Positions 1 to 7,649 of a stretch of 64,000 nucleotides of DNA are shown here, piece after piece. Source of the DNA: Bacteroidota bacterium. GTDB lineage: Bacteria > Bacteroidota > Rhodothermia > Rhodothermales > UBA10348. Below the pieces are notes generated by a model. The model was not told the DNA's origin, searched no databases, and saw only the letters and a program-made list of their open reading frames with translations. The stretch covers positions 340,676 to 404,675 of the forward strand of contig JAJCYR010000056.1 in NCBI GenBank assembly GCA_029262775.1, read 5' to 3'. Positions within the stretch are counted from its first letter, which is position 1. Every line of letters begins with the position of its first letter. The translations under genes and the position numbers were made by a program.

Positions 1-190
1 GTACACATGCCACTTCCGCGGCTTTTTCAGTGACGGGACGGAGTGCCTTGAACGGATGCAGTATGGCCATGGAATTGCAGCGCTGAGTAGTCGTATTGAC
101 ATGAATAACGGGCGTAATTGAAAATACAATTCCGCAGGGCAAACACCATATTTCCAGACGGAATCTTCAAGGTCTTCAAGCGGCCCTGGC
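1..190. other. Window edge, no supported gene
   Basis: I see no recognisable gene here. Plus-strand frame 2 is open from the window edge to a stop at 118-120 (about 39 codons), so it could be the tail of a gene that begins outside the window, but its residues match nothing I know. The minus-strand 67-codon ORF over 27-230 runs through the tRNA promoter and is not convincing. Confidence 0.3.
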
Positions 191-222
191 ATTGGTTGTG
201 GCGTAAATATTTCGTAACTTGA
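191..222 (+). promoter_or_regulatory. Promoter of the initiator tRNA gene
   Basis: ATTG at 191-194 is followed after exactly 20 nt by TAACTTGA at 215-222. This fits the Bacteroidota primary-sigma pattern (TTTG, 19-21 nt, TAnnTTTG) with a degraded -7 box. The expected start site falls just before the tRNA 5' end at 232. The same 20-nt geometry recurs at several other places in the window. Confidence 0.45.
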
Positions 223-231
223 TGTTTCAAT

Positions 232-304
232 CGCGGGGTGGAGCAGCTGGTAGCTCATCGGGCTCATAACCCGAAGGTCGCAGGTTCGAATCCTGCCCCC
301 GCTA
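232..304 (+). tRNA. Initiator tRNA-fMet (CAT)
   Basis: The cloverleaf folds completely, with anticodon CAT. Three features mark it as the initiator and not an elongator Met or Ile2 tRNA: the first acceptor pair is mismatched (C1 against T72), the anticodon stem ends in three stacked G-C pairs (GGG/CCC), and the D stem has A11-T24. The discriminator base is A, and CCA is not encoded. A strong intrinsic terminator follows immediately, so it is probably a single-gene transcript. Confidence 0.95.
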
Positions 305-307
305 CTT

Positions 308-345
308 GCGCGCGGCTCCGGAACGGAGCCGCGCGCTTATTTTTT
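308..345 (+). terminator. Rho-independent terminator of tRNA-fMet
   Basis: A perfect 13-bp GC-rich stem (308-320 with 324-336) closes on a GAA loop and is followed by TTATTTTTT. It starts 4 nt after the tRNA discriminator base. It is the only classical intrinsic terminator I found in the window. Confidence 0.9.
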
Positions 346-480
346 GCCCGGAGTCGAGCGGGCCCGTCTTCGGTGTGGCCGGGGTCCTGAATCGCCGCCG
401 CAGAAGGGTGTGTGATGGTTTTTCAACACGCTTCTGGCACTGGAAGGCCGTGTTTTTGTCACCGGATCTGCTGTAAACGC

Positions 481-1461
481 ATGCCCCCTGCCCCGATTCT
501 TTTCCTGTTCGTGGATGGCATTGGCCTGGGCGCTGAAGTGGACGCCAATCTGTTCGCGACGCTTCCCCTGCCCGGCTTCCGGGCGTGGACGGACGGAGCC
601 GCCTGGACCGGCCGCGGGGCGCTGGCCCACGACGCGCCGTCAGACGCGCCTGGGACTGGGACGACAATGCCCCGGATCGTATTCAAAGGAATCGATGCCA
701 CGCTCGGCGTACCGGGCCTGCCGCAGAGCGGTACCGGCCAGAGCACCCTCTTTACCGGCACGAACTGCGCCAAGCTCATGGGTCGGCACTACGGTCCCTG
801 GCCGCCCACCGTGACGCACGCACTGCTTGATTCAGAGAGTCTGTTTCATCGTATCGAAAAGCACGACCGCGGCCGTGTTCTGTTCGCCAACGCATACCCG
901 GACGTGTTTTTCGAGCGGCGGCGAAGCACCGGACGGTGGCCCACAACGACGCGTGCCGCGCAATCGGCCGGGCTACGGCTGCGAACACTCGAAGACCTGG
1001 CGGCCGGCCGCGCCCTCGCTGCCGACATCACGGGCCGCGGCCTGTCGGCCTTTCCCCGTGCGCCGCATCCAGTCAGTGAACAGGTGGCCGCCGAGCGCCT
1101 CGTTGCGCTCGTGGCGTCGCACAGGGTCGTCGTGTTCGAGTATTTCCACACCGACAAGGCAGGGCATAGCACATCCCGAGACGAACTGAGCCGCGTCCTC
1201 GTGTCTCTCGATACCTTTCTGCTGGCGCTCTTCCATGCATGGCCTGTCGATGCCACGCTCGTCGTGACCAGTGATCATGGAAACGCCGAAGACCTGTCCG
1301 TGAAAACACATACGCGAAACTCCGTGCCGCTCCTGGTGCGCGGTCCGCTGGCGGGGCATTTCAGCGACGTCCGCGACCTGACCGGCGTGACGCCCGCCAT
1401 GATGCGGGCACTGGGTCAACGGGGTACGCCGAGCTCCTCGAGAAGGCGCGAGGCATTGTAG
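481..1461 (+). CDS. Alkaline phosphatase superfamily metalloenzyme
   Basis: This 326-aa protein belongs to the phosphopentomutase / cofactor-independent phosphoglycerate mutase branch of the alkaline phosphatase superfamily. It opens with a metal-binding DGIGLG motif, has SGTGQSTLFTG in the nucleophile region, and ends with FHTDKAGH and TSDHGNAED, which supply the Asp and His ligands of the two-metal site. I chose the ATG at 481 because the DGIG motif follows within 15 residues, as in relatives; an upstream in-frame ATG at 412 adds a Cys-rich tail with no homology. It is shorter than true iPGM and lacks its inserted domain, so the substrate is unknown. No signal peptide, so cytoplasmic. Its last 46 nt overlap the convergent S46 gene. 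Confidence 0.85.
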   Translation: MPPAPILFLFVDGIGLGAEVDANLFATLPLPGFRAWTDGAAWTGRGALAHDAPSDAPGTGTTMPRIVFKGIDATLGVPGLPQSGTGQSTLFTGTNCAKLMGRHYGPWPPTVTHALLDSESLFHRIEKHDRGRVLFANAYPDVFFERRRSTGRWPTTTRAAQSAGLRLRTLEDLAAGRALAADITGRGLSAFPRAPHPVSEQVAAERLVALVASHRVVVFEYFHTDKAGHSTSRDELSRVLVSLDTFLLALFHAWPVDATLVVTSDHGNAEDLSVKTHTRNSVPLLVRGPLAGHFSDVRDLTGVTPAMMRALGQRGTPSSSRRREAL

Positions 1462-3650
1462 ACGCGGTCGAGCGCAGTCAGAATGGCGCGCACATCGACA
1501 GAAATGGCGCGTCCCTGTCCGGGCAAAAGCGCAAAATCGTCCGGCAGTTTCTCTTCGTTGCTGTCGAAAACAACGCCCACGAGCGCTCCCGTCGTATCTA
1601 CTACGGGCGAACCCGAACTGCCCCCCGTGATGTCGAGTGTCGACACGAAGTTCAGCGGCGTGTGGACGAACGCGCTGTCGGCCATCTGCCAGGCGGCGTG
1701 CAGATCCCATTCGTCGGGCTCAGGGTGAGCGCTGGCCAACGCCTGCATTCCTGAAATGCGCGTAAAAGCGCCTGCGTGCCGGCGTGTAGCGCGGACCCGA
1801 CCGTCGGAGTAGCGGGGCATGAAGGACGCGTCGGGCGGGCTCGCCGTACCGTGCAGGTGGTAGCGGAGCTCCTCGATTTCGGCCATCGATACATTTTCAC
1901 GCGAGAGTAGACCCCTCCATTCCTGGTCAAACGTTAGAAAGAGTGGTCCAAGAGCGCGGATCACACCGACCGATACATCTCCGCTCGCCAGGTAATTGGC
2001 GTTGAGCACCTCTTCGAAACTGGTACTGCGGAGCAGCGCCGAGAAATCAGCCAGCGAATCGGCGAGAGCCTCGGGCGATGCCGACTCGAACAGGCGCCGG
2101 ACGGTTGGATCACGCGATCCGAGGACCTGCTGGAGTTCAACAAGCCGCTGCCGGATGAGACCGCGCTCCACCTCGCGCGGCCAGTCCTCGAGCGAGAGCG
2201 CTTCCCGGCGGATGTCGGCCAGATCCTTTTCGGTGGCCCCGCGCTGTTTCCACTGGGTATACACGTTGGCGTAGAGCGCCCGCGTCAGGATGCGGGACGA
2301 TACCGAGGGATCGGCAAAAAACAGGAATGCCCGCCCGCGCCGCATACTCGATTCCTTGGACTCCTGTACCAGGGCAAGTTGCTCGTGTACGTTGTCAAAA
2401 GCCTTTCGTAGCGAATCGTCACGGCGAAGATTGCGCCGCAGGTCCCGCTCCCAGGTGGCCCGAACCGGGAGCACGCCGTGCTGAACAAGTCCCTGGAGCT
2501 TGCCCACGTCCGCCTTGTGCATGTTCTGGATCTGCATGAGGGCGTGTCGCATGTCGACCGAGTCAGAGGGCGCGTTAACGTAGGCCTCAAGCACATCCAT
2601 GCGCCGTGCGAGCGCCTCAATGCGCGCCGGCAAATGCGCATCGCGTTCAAACTCAAGTACCGATACGGGTGCCAGGCGCATGGTACGTCCCGGGCTTCCG
2701 ACTGCAAAAACGGGTTCCTCGTCCTCCGCACCCGACGGATCGATCGGAAGCCAGTATTCGGGGGCATGGGCAACGCCGACGCTGTCCACGACGCGCAGCA
2801 GCGCCACATCGAACGTGTGACGTGGCCACGAAAAATTGTCCGTATTGCCACCAAAAATGCCGGAGCTGCCCTCGGGCGCGAAGACCAGGCGCAGGTGTTT
2901 ATGGCGGCGGTAGACGTACGCGCTGTACTCTACAGCGCTGTACGTTTCAAAGACCTCGACCACGTAAGATGAATCCGGGCCATTCAGGTCATTTTCCATA
3001 CGCCGCTCGATGGCGCTGGCCCGCTTTCTTCTGGCCTCCTGCCTGTGGTCAGCGCCGCGTACGTCGCGGGCAGCCCGCAGCACCTCGGGTGTGACATCCT
3101 CAATGCGGAGCAGTTCGTCGACGTAGACATCGTCGAGCGCCCGCTCCAGCGAGTCGTGGCGGGCCAGAAATCCCGTCGTAAGCAGATCCTCTCCTGGGCG
3201 CCCCACATCCTCGAGCAGATTCCGGACACAGTGGTGGTTGGTCAGAACCAGCCCCCGGGACGATACAAAAGCCGCACTACAGGTGCTCCCGAGCCTGAGA
3301 GCGGCCCGTTGGGTGGTCACGCGCCACGTCGAGTCGGGCCGGAACCCATAATCGCGCGCCCATTCTGCTGCTGGCACGTGATTCGGAGGCCAGATCCTTC
3401 CATCGACCTGGGGTGGCACTTCGACCACATCGTACGGGTAGGCATCCTCGCCCAGTCCCACCTCCAGCGGATGGACATTCCTGGCCTGGTTTTCGGTCGA
3501 TGCGGCGCCCGGCGGGGGTTTGGGCCTCGAGGTCACTTCGGCCACTTCCCGCGGTGGCGTACAGGATGCAACCACAACGAGCAGCAGCACGGCCATCGTG
3601 GCAACGCGGCCAGGTACGGGATATGGACGATATTCGGGAATACGTATCAT
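1416..3650 (-). CDS. S46 family dipeptidyl-peptidase, lipoprotein
   Basis: This 744-aa member of the S46 family (the DPP7/DPP11 type) releases dipeptides from oligopeptides at the cell envelope. The catalytic residues are visible: His140 in LTNHHC, Asp281 in RHTFDVALLR and Ser679 in GGSSGSPVV. The start at 3650 gives a lipoprotein signal with lipobox VVASC and lipidated Cys30; longer readings upstream add residues antisense to the tRNA-Leu region. The residue 18 positions after the catalytic Ser, which is Gly in DPP7 and Arg in DPP11, is Ser697 here, so S1 specificity cannot be assigned. It is a likely entry enzyme for peptide use together with the many other peptidases nearby. Confidence 0.9.
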   Translation of the reverse strand: MIRIPEYRPYPVPGRVATMAVLLLVVVASCTPPREVAEVTSRPKPPPGAASTENQARNVHPLEVGLGEDAYPYDVVEVPPQVDGRIWPPNHVPAAEWARDYGFRPDSTWRVTTQRAALRLGSTCSAAFVSSRGLVLTNHHCVRNLLEDVGRPGEDLLTTGFLARHDSLERALDDVYVDELLRIEDVTPEVLRAARDVRGADHRQEARRKRASAIERRMENDLNGPDSSYVVEVFETYSAVEYSAYVYRRHKHLRLVFAPEGSSGIFGGNTDNFSWPRHTFDVALLRVVDSVGVAHAPEYWLPIDPSGAEDEEPVFAVGSPGRTMRLAPVSVLEFERDAHLPARIEALARRMDVLEAYVNAPSDSVDMRHALMQIQNMHKADVGKLQGLVQHGVLPVRATWERDLRRNLRRDDSLRKAFDNVHEQLALVQESKESSMRRGRAFLFFADPSVSSRILTRALYANVYTQWKQRGATEKDLADIRREALSLEDWPREVERGLIRQRLVELQQVLGSRDPTVRRLFESASPEALADSLADFSALLRSTSFEEVLNANYLASGDVSVGVIRALGPLFLTFDQEWRGLLSRENVSMAEIEELRYHLHGTASPPDASFMPRYSDGRVRATRRHAGAFTRISGMQALASAHPEPDEWDLHAAWQMADSAFVHTPLNFVSTLDITGGSSGSPVVDTTGALVGVVFDSNEEKLPDDFALLPGQGRAISVDVRAILTALDRVYNASRLLEELGVPR

Positions 3651-3744
3651 GAGCGAACCTGTAGCATCACTGAAGTGGGGTAATGTGGCGGCGAGTCGCC
3701 TGGCGCGGAACCGGTCGACAGCCCTGGAATAAGAGGCGCCACCA

Positions 3745-3828
3745 GCGAGAGTGGCGGAATTGGTAGACGCGCCAGATTTAGGATCTGGTGTCCGAGAGGA
3801 CGTGGGGGTTCGAGTCCCCCCTTTCGCA
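3745..3828 (+). tRNA. tRNA-Leu (TAG)
   Basis: An 84-nt class II tRNA with a long variable arm. The anticodon stem CCAGA/TCTGG encloses loop TTTAGGA with anticodon TAG, which reads CUN leucine codons. The acceptor stem has one G-T wobble, the T arm is GGGGG-TTCGAGT-CCCCC and the discriminator is A. CCA is not encoded. It lies between two minus-strand genes and I could not identify a convincing promoter or terminator. Confidence 0.95.
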
Positions 3829-3856
3829 CTGAACGCCCCTGCAATTCGGCTGGCCA

Positions 3857-4753
3857 TCAATTCATCATGGCCGAATAGTCCGACACATGCGGTGGGTCTG
3901 TCACAGAGAGCAGTTCAAACGCCTGTGATGCCTGACGGGAGGCTTTGAAGATGGAAGCCAATTCCTGGTATTTAGCCGAAAAAAACTGATCAAGGTAGTA
4001 GGATCGGGCTACGTTTTCCCGGAGGGTGGCAAGCTCTCCTATGACCTGGAGCACCGTGTTGCGAGCGGCATCCTGGTCCTGCAGAAAGGCGTCAAGGCCA
4101 CCAAAATGGTAATGGAAGTAGGCTTCCCGGAGCGGTCTGTACCGGGAGTCCACGATCTGATCAATCAGCTCGCCACGCGTCCGGTTGCCTCCAATCGACG
4201 ACCAGCCGGAGCCGCCTGCTCCCTGCGCCGTCTGGGCAATACGCCTTGCCTCCTGAAACCAGGGCTGCCCGCCGCGCAGATCGAACGTGTCGTAGTCAAA
4301 ACCGAGCATCAGGTAGGCGTAAAAATCCAGGACGGACGTGATGGGGTGAAACCGGTCCGGCTGGAATACGAGAGGTGTTCCCCGCGTGTACTCGAATGAC
4401 CAGGATTCGTCATTGAGCTGCAACACCGTAGTCTGTTGGGCCGTGCCATAGATGGGTCGCCGCATGGCGACGATGAGACGCGCCCGGAAATTGGTCAGAC
4501 CGGTGGCATCGGTCATGACCACCTGCATGGAGCAGTCAATCCGCTCGTCCGACAGAAACCGGTCATCGGTCCACTCGCGACGATTCATGTACTCCAGGAT
4601 CCTGTCCCGCAGTTCATCCAGGAAACTGAAATCCGTACCGGTCAGACTGGCGTAGTTGACGCTCACGCTGCACCGGAATTCCTGCGCCGAGGACGTGTAC
4701 ACGGGCGTGAGGAACAGGAAGAAGAAAAGTAAGGGAGGCAGTCTGCGGAGCAT
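3857..4753 (-). CDS. DUF4835 (PorD-like) secreted protein
   Basis: A protein of about 298 aa with a clear SpI signal peptide (hydrophobic LLFFFLFL core, cleavage near TSSAQ). The body fits DUF4835: an early Cys in EFRCSVSVNY, an ARLIVAMRRPIYG segment, then FYAYLMLGFDYDTF and a second Cys earlier at IDCSMQV. DUF4835 is confined to Bacteroidota and relatives and has been linked to the type IX secretion system under the name PorD; that link is from memory. ATG 4753 gives the most typical signal peptide; ATG 4771 adds six residues and is equally possible. A TAACCTTG -7-like box lies at 4821-4828 on the minus strand. It suggests a protein-secretion role at the outer membrane. Confidence 0.75.
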   Translation of the reverse strand: MLRRLPPLLFFFLFLTPVYTSSAQEFRCSVSVNYASLTGTDFSFLDELRDRILEYMNRREWTDDRFLSDERIDCSMQVVMTDATGLTNFRARLIVAMRRPIYGTAQQTTVLQLNDESWSFEYTRGTPLVFQPDRFHPITSVLDFYAYLMLGFDYDTFDLRGGQPWFQEARRIAQTAQGAGGSGWSSIGGNRTRGELIDQIVDSRYRPLREAYFHYHFGGLDAFLQDQDAARNTVLQVIGELATLRENVARSYYLDQFFSAKYQELASIFKASRQASQAFELLSVTDPPHVSDYSAMMN

Positions 4754-4965
4754 GGGCTGCTGCGAATGCATGATGTACGACGTCGATGAAAGGTGCCGCG
4801 TCTGCCCTGTTACCACGTGCCAAGGTTACAGTTTCGGTAAAAATGGGTCCCTATGGTATGCACACGTTGATCCATATTCCCACGCCGTTCAGTCCCACTC
4901 CAGCTCCCGGACCGGCCACGCACCGCTGCTGCAGAGGCGACGCGAACGGGCCTCAAATGCGCGGC

Positions 4966-5958
4966 ATGGGCTCGCGGCGAGCAAGATCGCGGTGGACGTG
5001 GAGGCGGTGGACGAGATTGCGATGGCTGCGGACGCGGCGGGCAAGATCGCGGTGGACGTGGAGGCGGTGGACGAGATTGCGATGGCTGCGGACGCAGCGG
5101 GCAAGATCGCGGTGGACGTCGGCCCGGCGGATACAATCGCCCAGGGCGGTGCTGCTTGTCACTCTTGGCGCATTCACGTTGATGCCTTCCGCGACCTGCC
5201 TGGCGCAGTGGCCTCCAGACGCGGAAACGGCTGGGCGGGGCGGAGCGGCGGGTGCCCGTGTGGGGCACCACTCGCCCCACCGCCCCGCCCCGCTGCCCGA
5301 CGTTGGCACCGGGATAGAACTCGCCCGCGCGGTGCCGTTGGGTGTCAGCGCGCTGGCAACGTCATCTGTGCGCGCGTGGCACGCACGGGGCCAGTGGACA
5401 GGCAGTCTGGGCGTCGACGTGCAGTCGTTTGACGCGTGGTCTGCTCTTCGGCCCCATGTATCCATATCCACGCGGCTGCATGGCCTCGACAGCGGTCTTC
5501 GCCTTGGGGCAACAGTCGCCGCTGAACGCGAGAAACTGGGACTGCTTGGACACCGGACGACCCCGCTCCTCGTAGTCGGCGCTCGCGCCGTGCTCATGAA
5601 GCGGGTCCATCTCTCGGCGCACGGTATCAACTCACGCGCTGCCGCCCGTCAGGGCGCTCGCGCCGCCGTGCAGGTCAGTGTGGCCTGTGAAGGGTGTCCG
5701 CTTATCGGGCACGCCGCCTGGAACCTGCATCCCCACGAGGGAAGCCTCTGGTCGGCGGGTGGCGAATGGATGCTGTCCCGTTGGCTGTCTATCGGTATGG
5801 GGGCGCAGTCTGTTCCGCTCGCGATGGGATTTGCGGTGCGCGTCAGGGCTCCCGGAAACGTCGCGGCACGCGTTGCTGCGCTCTCGCACCACAACACGGC
5901 CCCAACACATGCCTTTTCTCTGCGAGCGACCGGCCGACTGGGCAAGACAGAAGAATAG
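4966..5958 (+). CDS. Small outer-membrane beta-barrel-like protein, start uncertain
   Basis: The supported part runs from about 5131 to the stop: a signal-like stretch RAVLLVTLGAFTLMPSATCLAQ, then about 260 residues of short alternating hydrophobic strands ending in repeated barrel-like segments (LSIGMGAQSVPLAMGF, THAFSLRATGRLG). Similar small barrels occur beside the larger barrel gene in other Bacteroidota (inference). The N-terminus is a problem. ATG 4966 makes the 60-bp minisatellite encode an Arg/Trp-rich leader before the signal. Shorter options are TTG 5077, GTG 5149, or ATA 5131, where a textbook signal peptide would begin. Only 12 nt separate it from the next gene, so the two probably share a transcript. 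Confidence 0.55.
   Translation: MGSRRARSRWTWRRWTRLRWLRTRRARSRWTWRRWTRLRWLRTQRARSRWTSARRIQSPRAVLLVTLGAFTLMPSATCLAQWPPDAETAGRGGAAGARVGHHSPHRPAPLPDVGTGIELARAVPLGVSALATSSVRAWHARGQWTGSLGVDVQSFDAWSALRPHVSISTRLHGLDSGLRLGATVAAEREKLGLLGHRTTPLLVVGARAVLMKRVHLSAHGINSRAAARQGARAAVQVSVACEGCPLIGHAAWNLHPHEGSLWSAGGEWMLSRWLSIGMGAQSVPLAMGFAVRVRAPGNVAARVAALSHHNTAPTHAFSLRATGRLGKTEE
4981..5120. repeat. 60-bp tandem minisatellite (2.3 copies)
   Basis: Two consecutive 60-bp units (4981-5040 and 5041-5100) differ at a single position near the end (g/a), and a third copy continues for about 19 bases. The period is a multiple of three, so every frame stays open through it on both strands: the plus frames read as an Arg/Trp-rich 20-mer or an acidic Ala-rich 20-mer. 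It sits exactly where the downstream barrel gene should start. It is not CRISPR-like because there are no spacers. Confidence 0.9.
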
Positions 5959-5970
5959 TGGAGACCGGCT

Positions 5971-7608
5971 ATGCGTTTCAACGAAAGGTGTAAATATATA
6001 CTACTACCAGAAAAATATGGTGTATTTATTAACACCTGTCCTTTGAGCACCTGCCGTTGGCTTTTTCTGGTTTTGTTCACCTGTACAACCGTAGCGCCGG
6101 GCCAGGCACAATCGACATCTGCCGAAGCACTGACCGATTCCCTCTGGTCCCTGGAACAACTGGATGACGAAACGCGCGAGGATGTGCCCCGTGCCGCGCC
6201 TGTGTCCACGCAACTCCGAACGCTACGTGCCCGCTATTCCATGTTGGCCGAACCTGGCCCTGGCCAGGCCCGTTCGCATCTCGATCTGGCGTGGGAGCCT
6301 GCGCCATGGATCAGCATGAAAGCCAGCGCAGTGAGACAACGGGGCGAAGCGCTCCGATTCCGCCCGCGCGAGCAGTGGCTGGGAGGGGAACACACGATGG
6401 CCTACGCGGAGCTCCGGCGACAGGGAGCGCGTCTCGTACTTGGCGATTTCCGCATCAGGTCGGCCGCCTCGGTTTCCGATTTCACGTCCCGAAACCTGGT
6501 CGTTTCGCGGGCGCACCCGGAGCGCAGTGCGCTCGGCCATACCGGCATGCGCCCATACGCCGGTGCCGCGGAGGGACCGGCTCCAAGGGGCGTCGCGGCC
6601 CAGTTGCCACTCGGGCCCCACGCCAGCCTGCTGGCGTTCGCATCCAGAAGACGGGAAGACGGCGATGGCAGGCGCCGTTCCCGGCTGGTCGCCGCGCACG
6701 GACTCGGCGTTCGTACGGGCAGTAGTCACTACAGCGCGTCACTCTCCTGGACCCGATTCCGTCTCGGTCAACCCCACATATCATGGCTCGAAGCCGGGCT
6801 CTCCGTGCATTCTCCGGGTGTGCCGGTACGGGCCGGCGTGGCCGTTGCCGTGCGCGGCGCCAAGCGAGCTCATGTGCGCATGGCCGAGGTCACGTGGTCA
6901 CTCCCCGCGACATCGGTTACCGCCTGGCGGCACGACCTTCCTTCCTGGAACATATCGCCGTGGGGATCCGGCAGCCGGGTCGATGACCGCGACCGGAGTA
7001 GTCTGGCCACAGGCCTGGCCATTCGAAGTCGCGTCGGCGGGCGTGCCTGGCTGGCCACGGGTGTTGCCAGACAGACGGTTACGAGGCTCGAGGCCGGAAG
7101 AGCGCCACTGCGCCAGTCGGAGGCGTACGCCCGCGTGGACTCCCCCCGGATTGTGGCAGAGTGGCGCGTGGTCATGGCCGATCAGGATGCGCTGGCGGCC
7201 GCTGCGCCCGCTGTTCGTATCCGCACCGTCGAGAGCACGCGTCGACACAGGACAGCCATCACGCTGAAAGGGGGCAATTCCGCGCGTTGGAATTGGTCCC
7301 TGCGAGGCCTGGCCGCCTCTTCCCGCGGGCTGAGTGCGCAGCTTCGCCGCGCCGGAGAGCGGCGCAGGCTGGTGCTGACACGGGCCGTCACGTGGGGCCG
7401 CACCCCTGAGGCCTGGGCCGTCATCTACACGGACCGGATGCCCGGTCACATGGGCCTGTTACGCGCCAGTCGGCCTCGAACCGTGCAAATGGTCCGGTTT
7501 GAGAGTCGCGGCGGAGCCGGGCGGAGCTGGACGCTGGCCGCTCTGGTCGAGACCGACATGGAGACCGGCGAAGCCGAGTTCACATGGGCACTCGCCTGGA
7601 GCCAGTGA
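5971..7608 (+). CDS. Beta-barrel protein related to HHH-linked outer-membrane proteins
   Basis: A 545-aa exported protein: the signal peptide core is WLFLVLFTCTTVAPGQAQ, and the rest is a series of amphipathic strands rich in Arg, Gly and aromatic residues. Phrases such as ARLVLGDFRIRSA, LPLGPHASLLAFASRRRED and SRLVAAHGLGVRTG resemble the barrel half of the large helix-hairpin-helix outer-membrane proteins of Bacteroidota, but I see no helix-hairpin-helix domain, so it looks like a shortened relative. ATG 5971 has a GGAG seven nt upstream. TTG 6043 would give a tighter signal peptide and skip an unusually AT-rich stretch (5990-6035). Function unknown. Confidence 0.65.
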   Translation: MRFNERCKYILLPEKYGVFINTCPLSTCRWLFLVLFTCTTVAPGQAQSTSAEALTDSLWSLEQLDDETREDVPRAAPVSTQLRTLRARYSMLAEPGPGQARSHLDLAWEPAPWISMKASAVRQRGEALRFRPREQWLGGEHTMAYAELRRQGARLVLGDFRIRSAASVSDFTSRNLVVSRAHPERSALGHTGMRPYAGAAEGPAPRGVAAQLPLGPHASLLAFASRRREDGDGRRRSRLVAAHGLGVRTGSSHYSASLSWTRFRLGQPHISWLEAGLSVHSPGVPVRAGVAVAVRGAKRAHVRMAEVTWSLPATSVTAWRHDLPSWNISPWGSGSRVDDRDRSSLATGLAIRSRVGGRAWLATGVARQTVTRLEAGRAPLRQSEAYARVDSPRIVAEWRVVMADQDALAAAAPAVRIRTVESTRRHRTAITLKGGNSARWNWSLRGLAASSRGLSAQLRRAGERRRLVLTRAVTWGRTPEAWAVIYTDRMPGHMGLLRASRPRTVQMVRFESRGGAGRSWTLAALVETDMETGEAEFTWALAWSQ

Positions 7609-7649
7609 TGTGGAAGCCAGTGACGTTTTAACGGTTGGGCTGCACTACA

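Noticed and set aside
27-230. 67-codon minus-strand ORF at the window start
   Set aside because: It spans the tRNA promoter, shows no motif and has an unusual composition; not supported as a gene.
4981-5120. CRISPR-like array
   Set aside because: Repeats are directly adjacent with no spacers and no cas genes are present; it is a minisatellite.
4656-5432. 258-codon plus-strand ORF reading the minisatellite as an acidic 20-residue repeat
   Set aside because: The repeat looks protein-like in this frame, but upstream it overlaps the DUF4835 signal region antisense and downstream it is Arg/Pro-rich out-of-frame sequence of the barrel gene.
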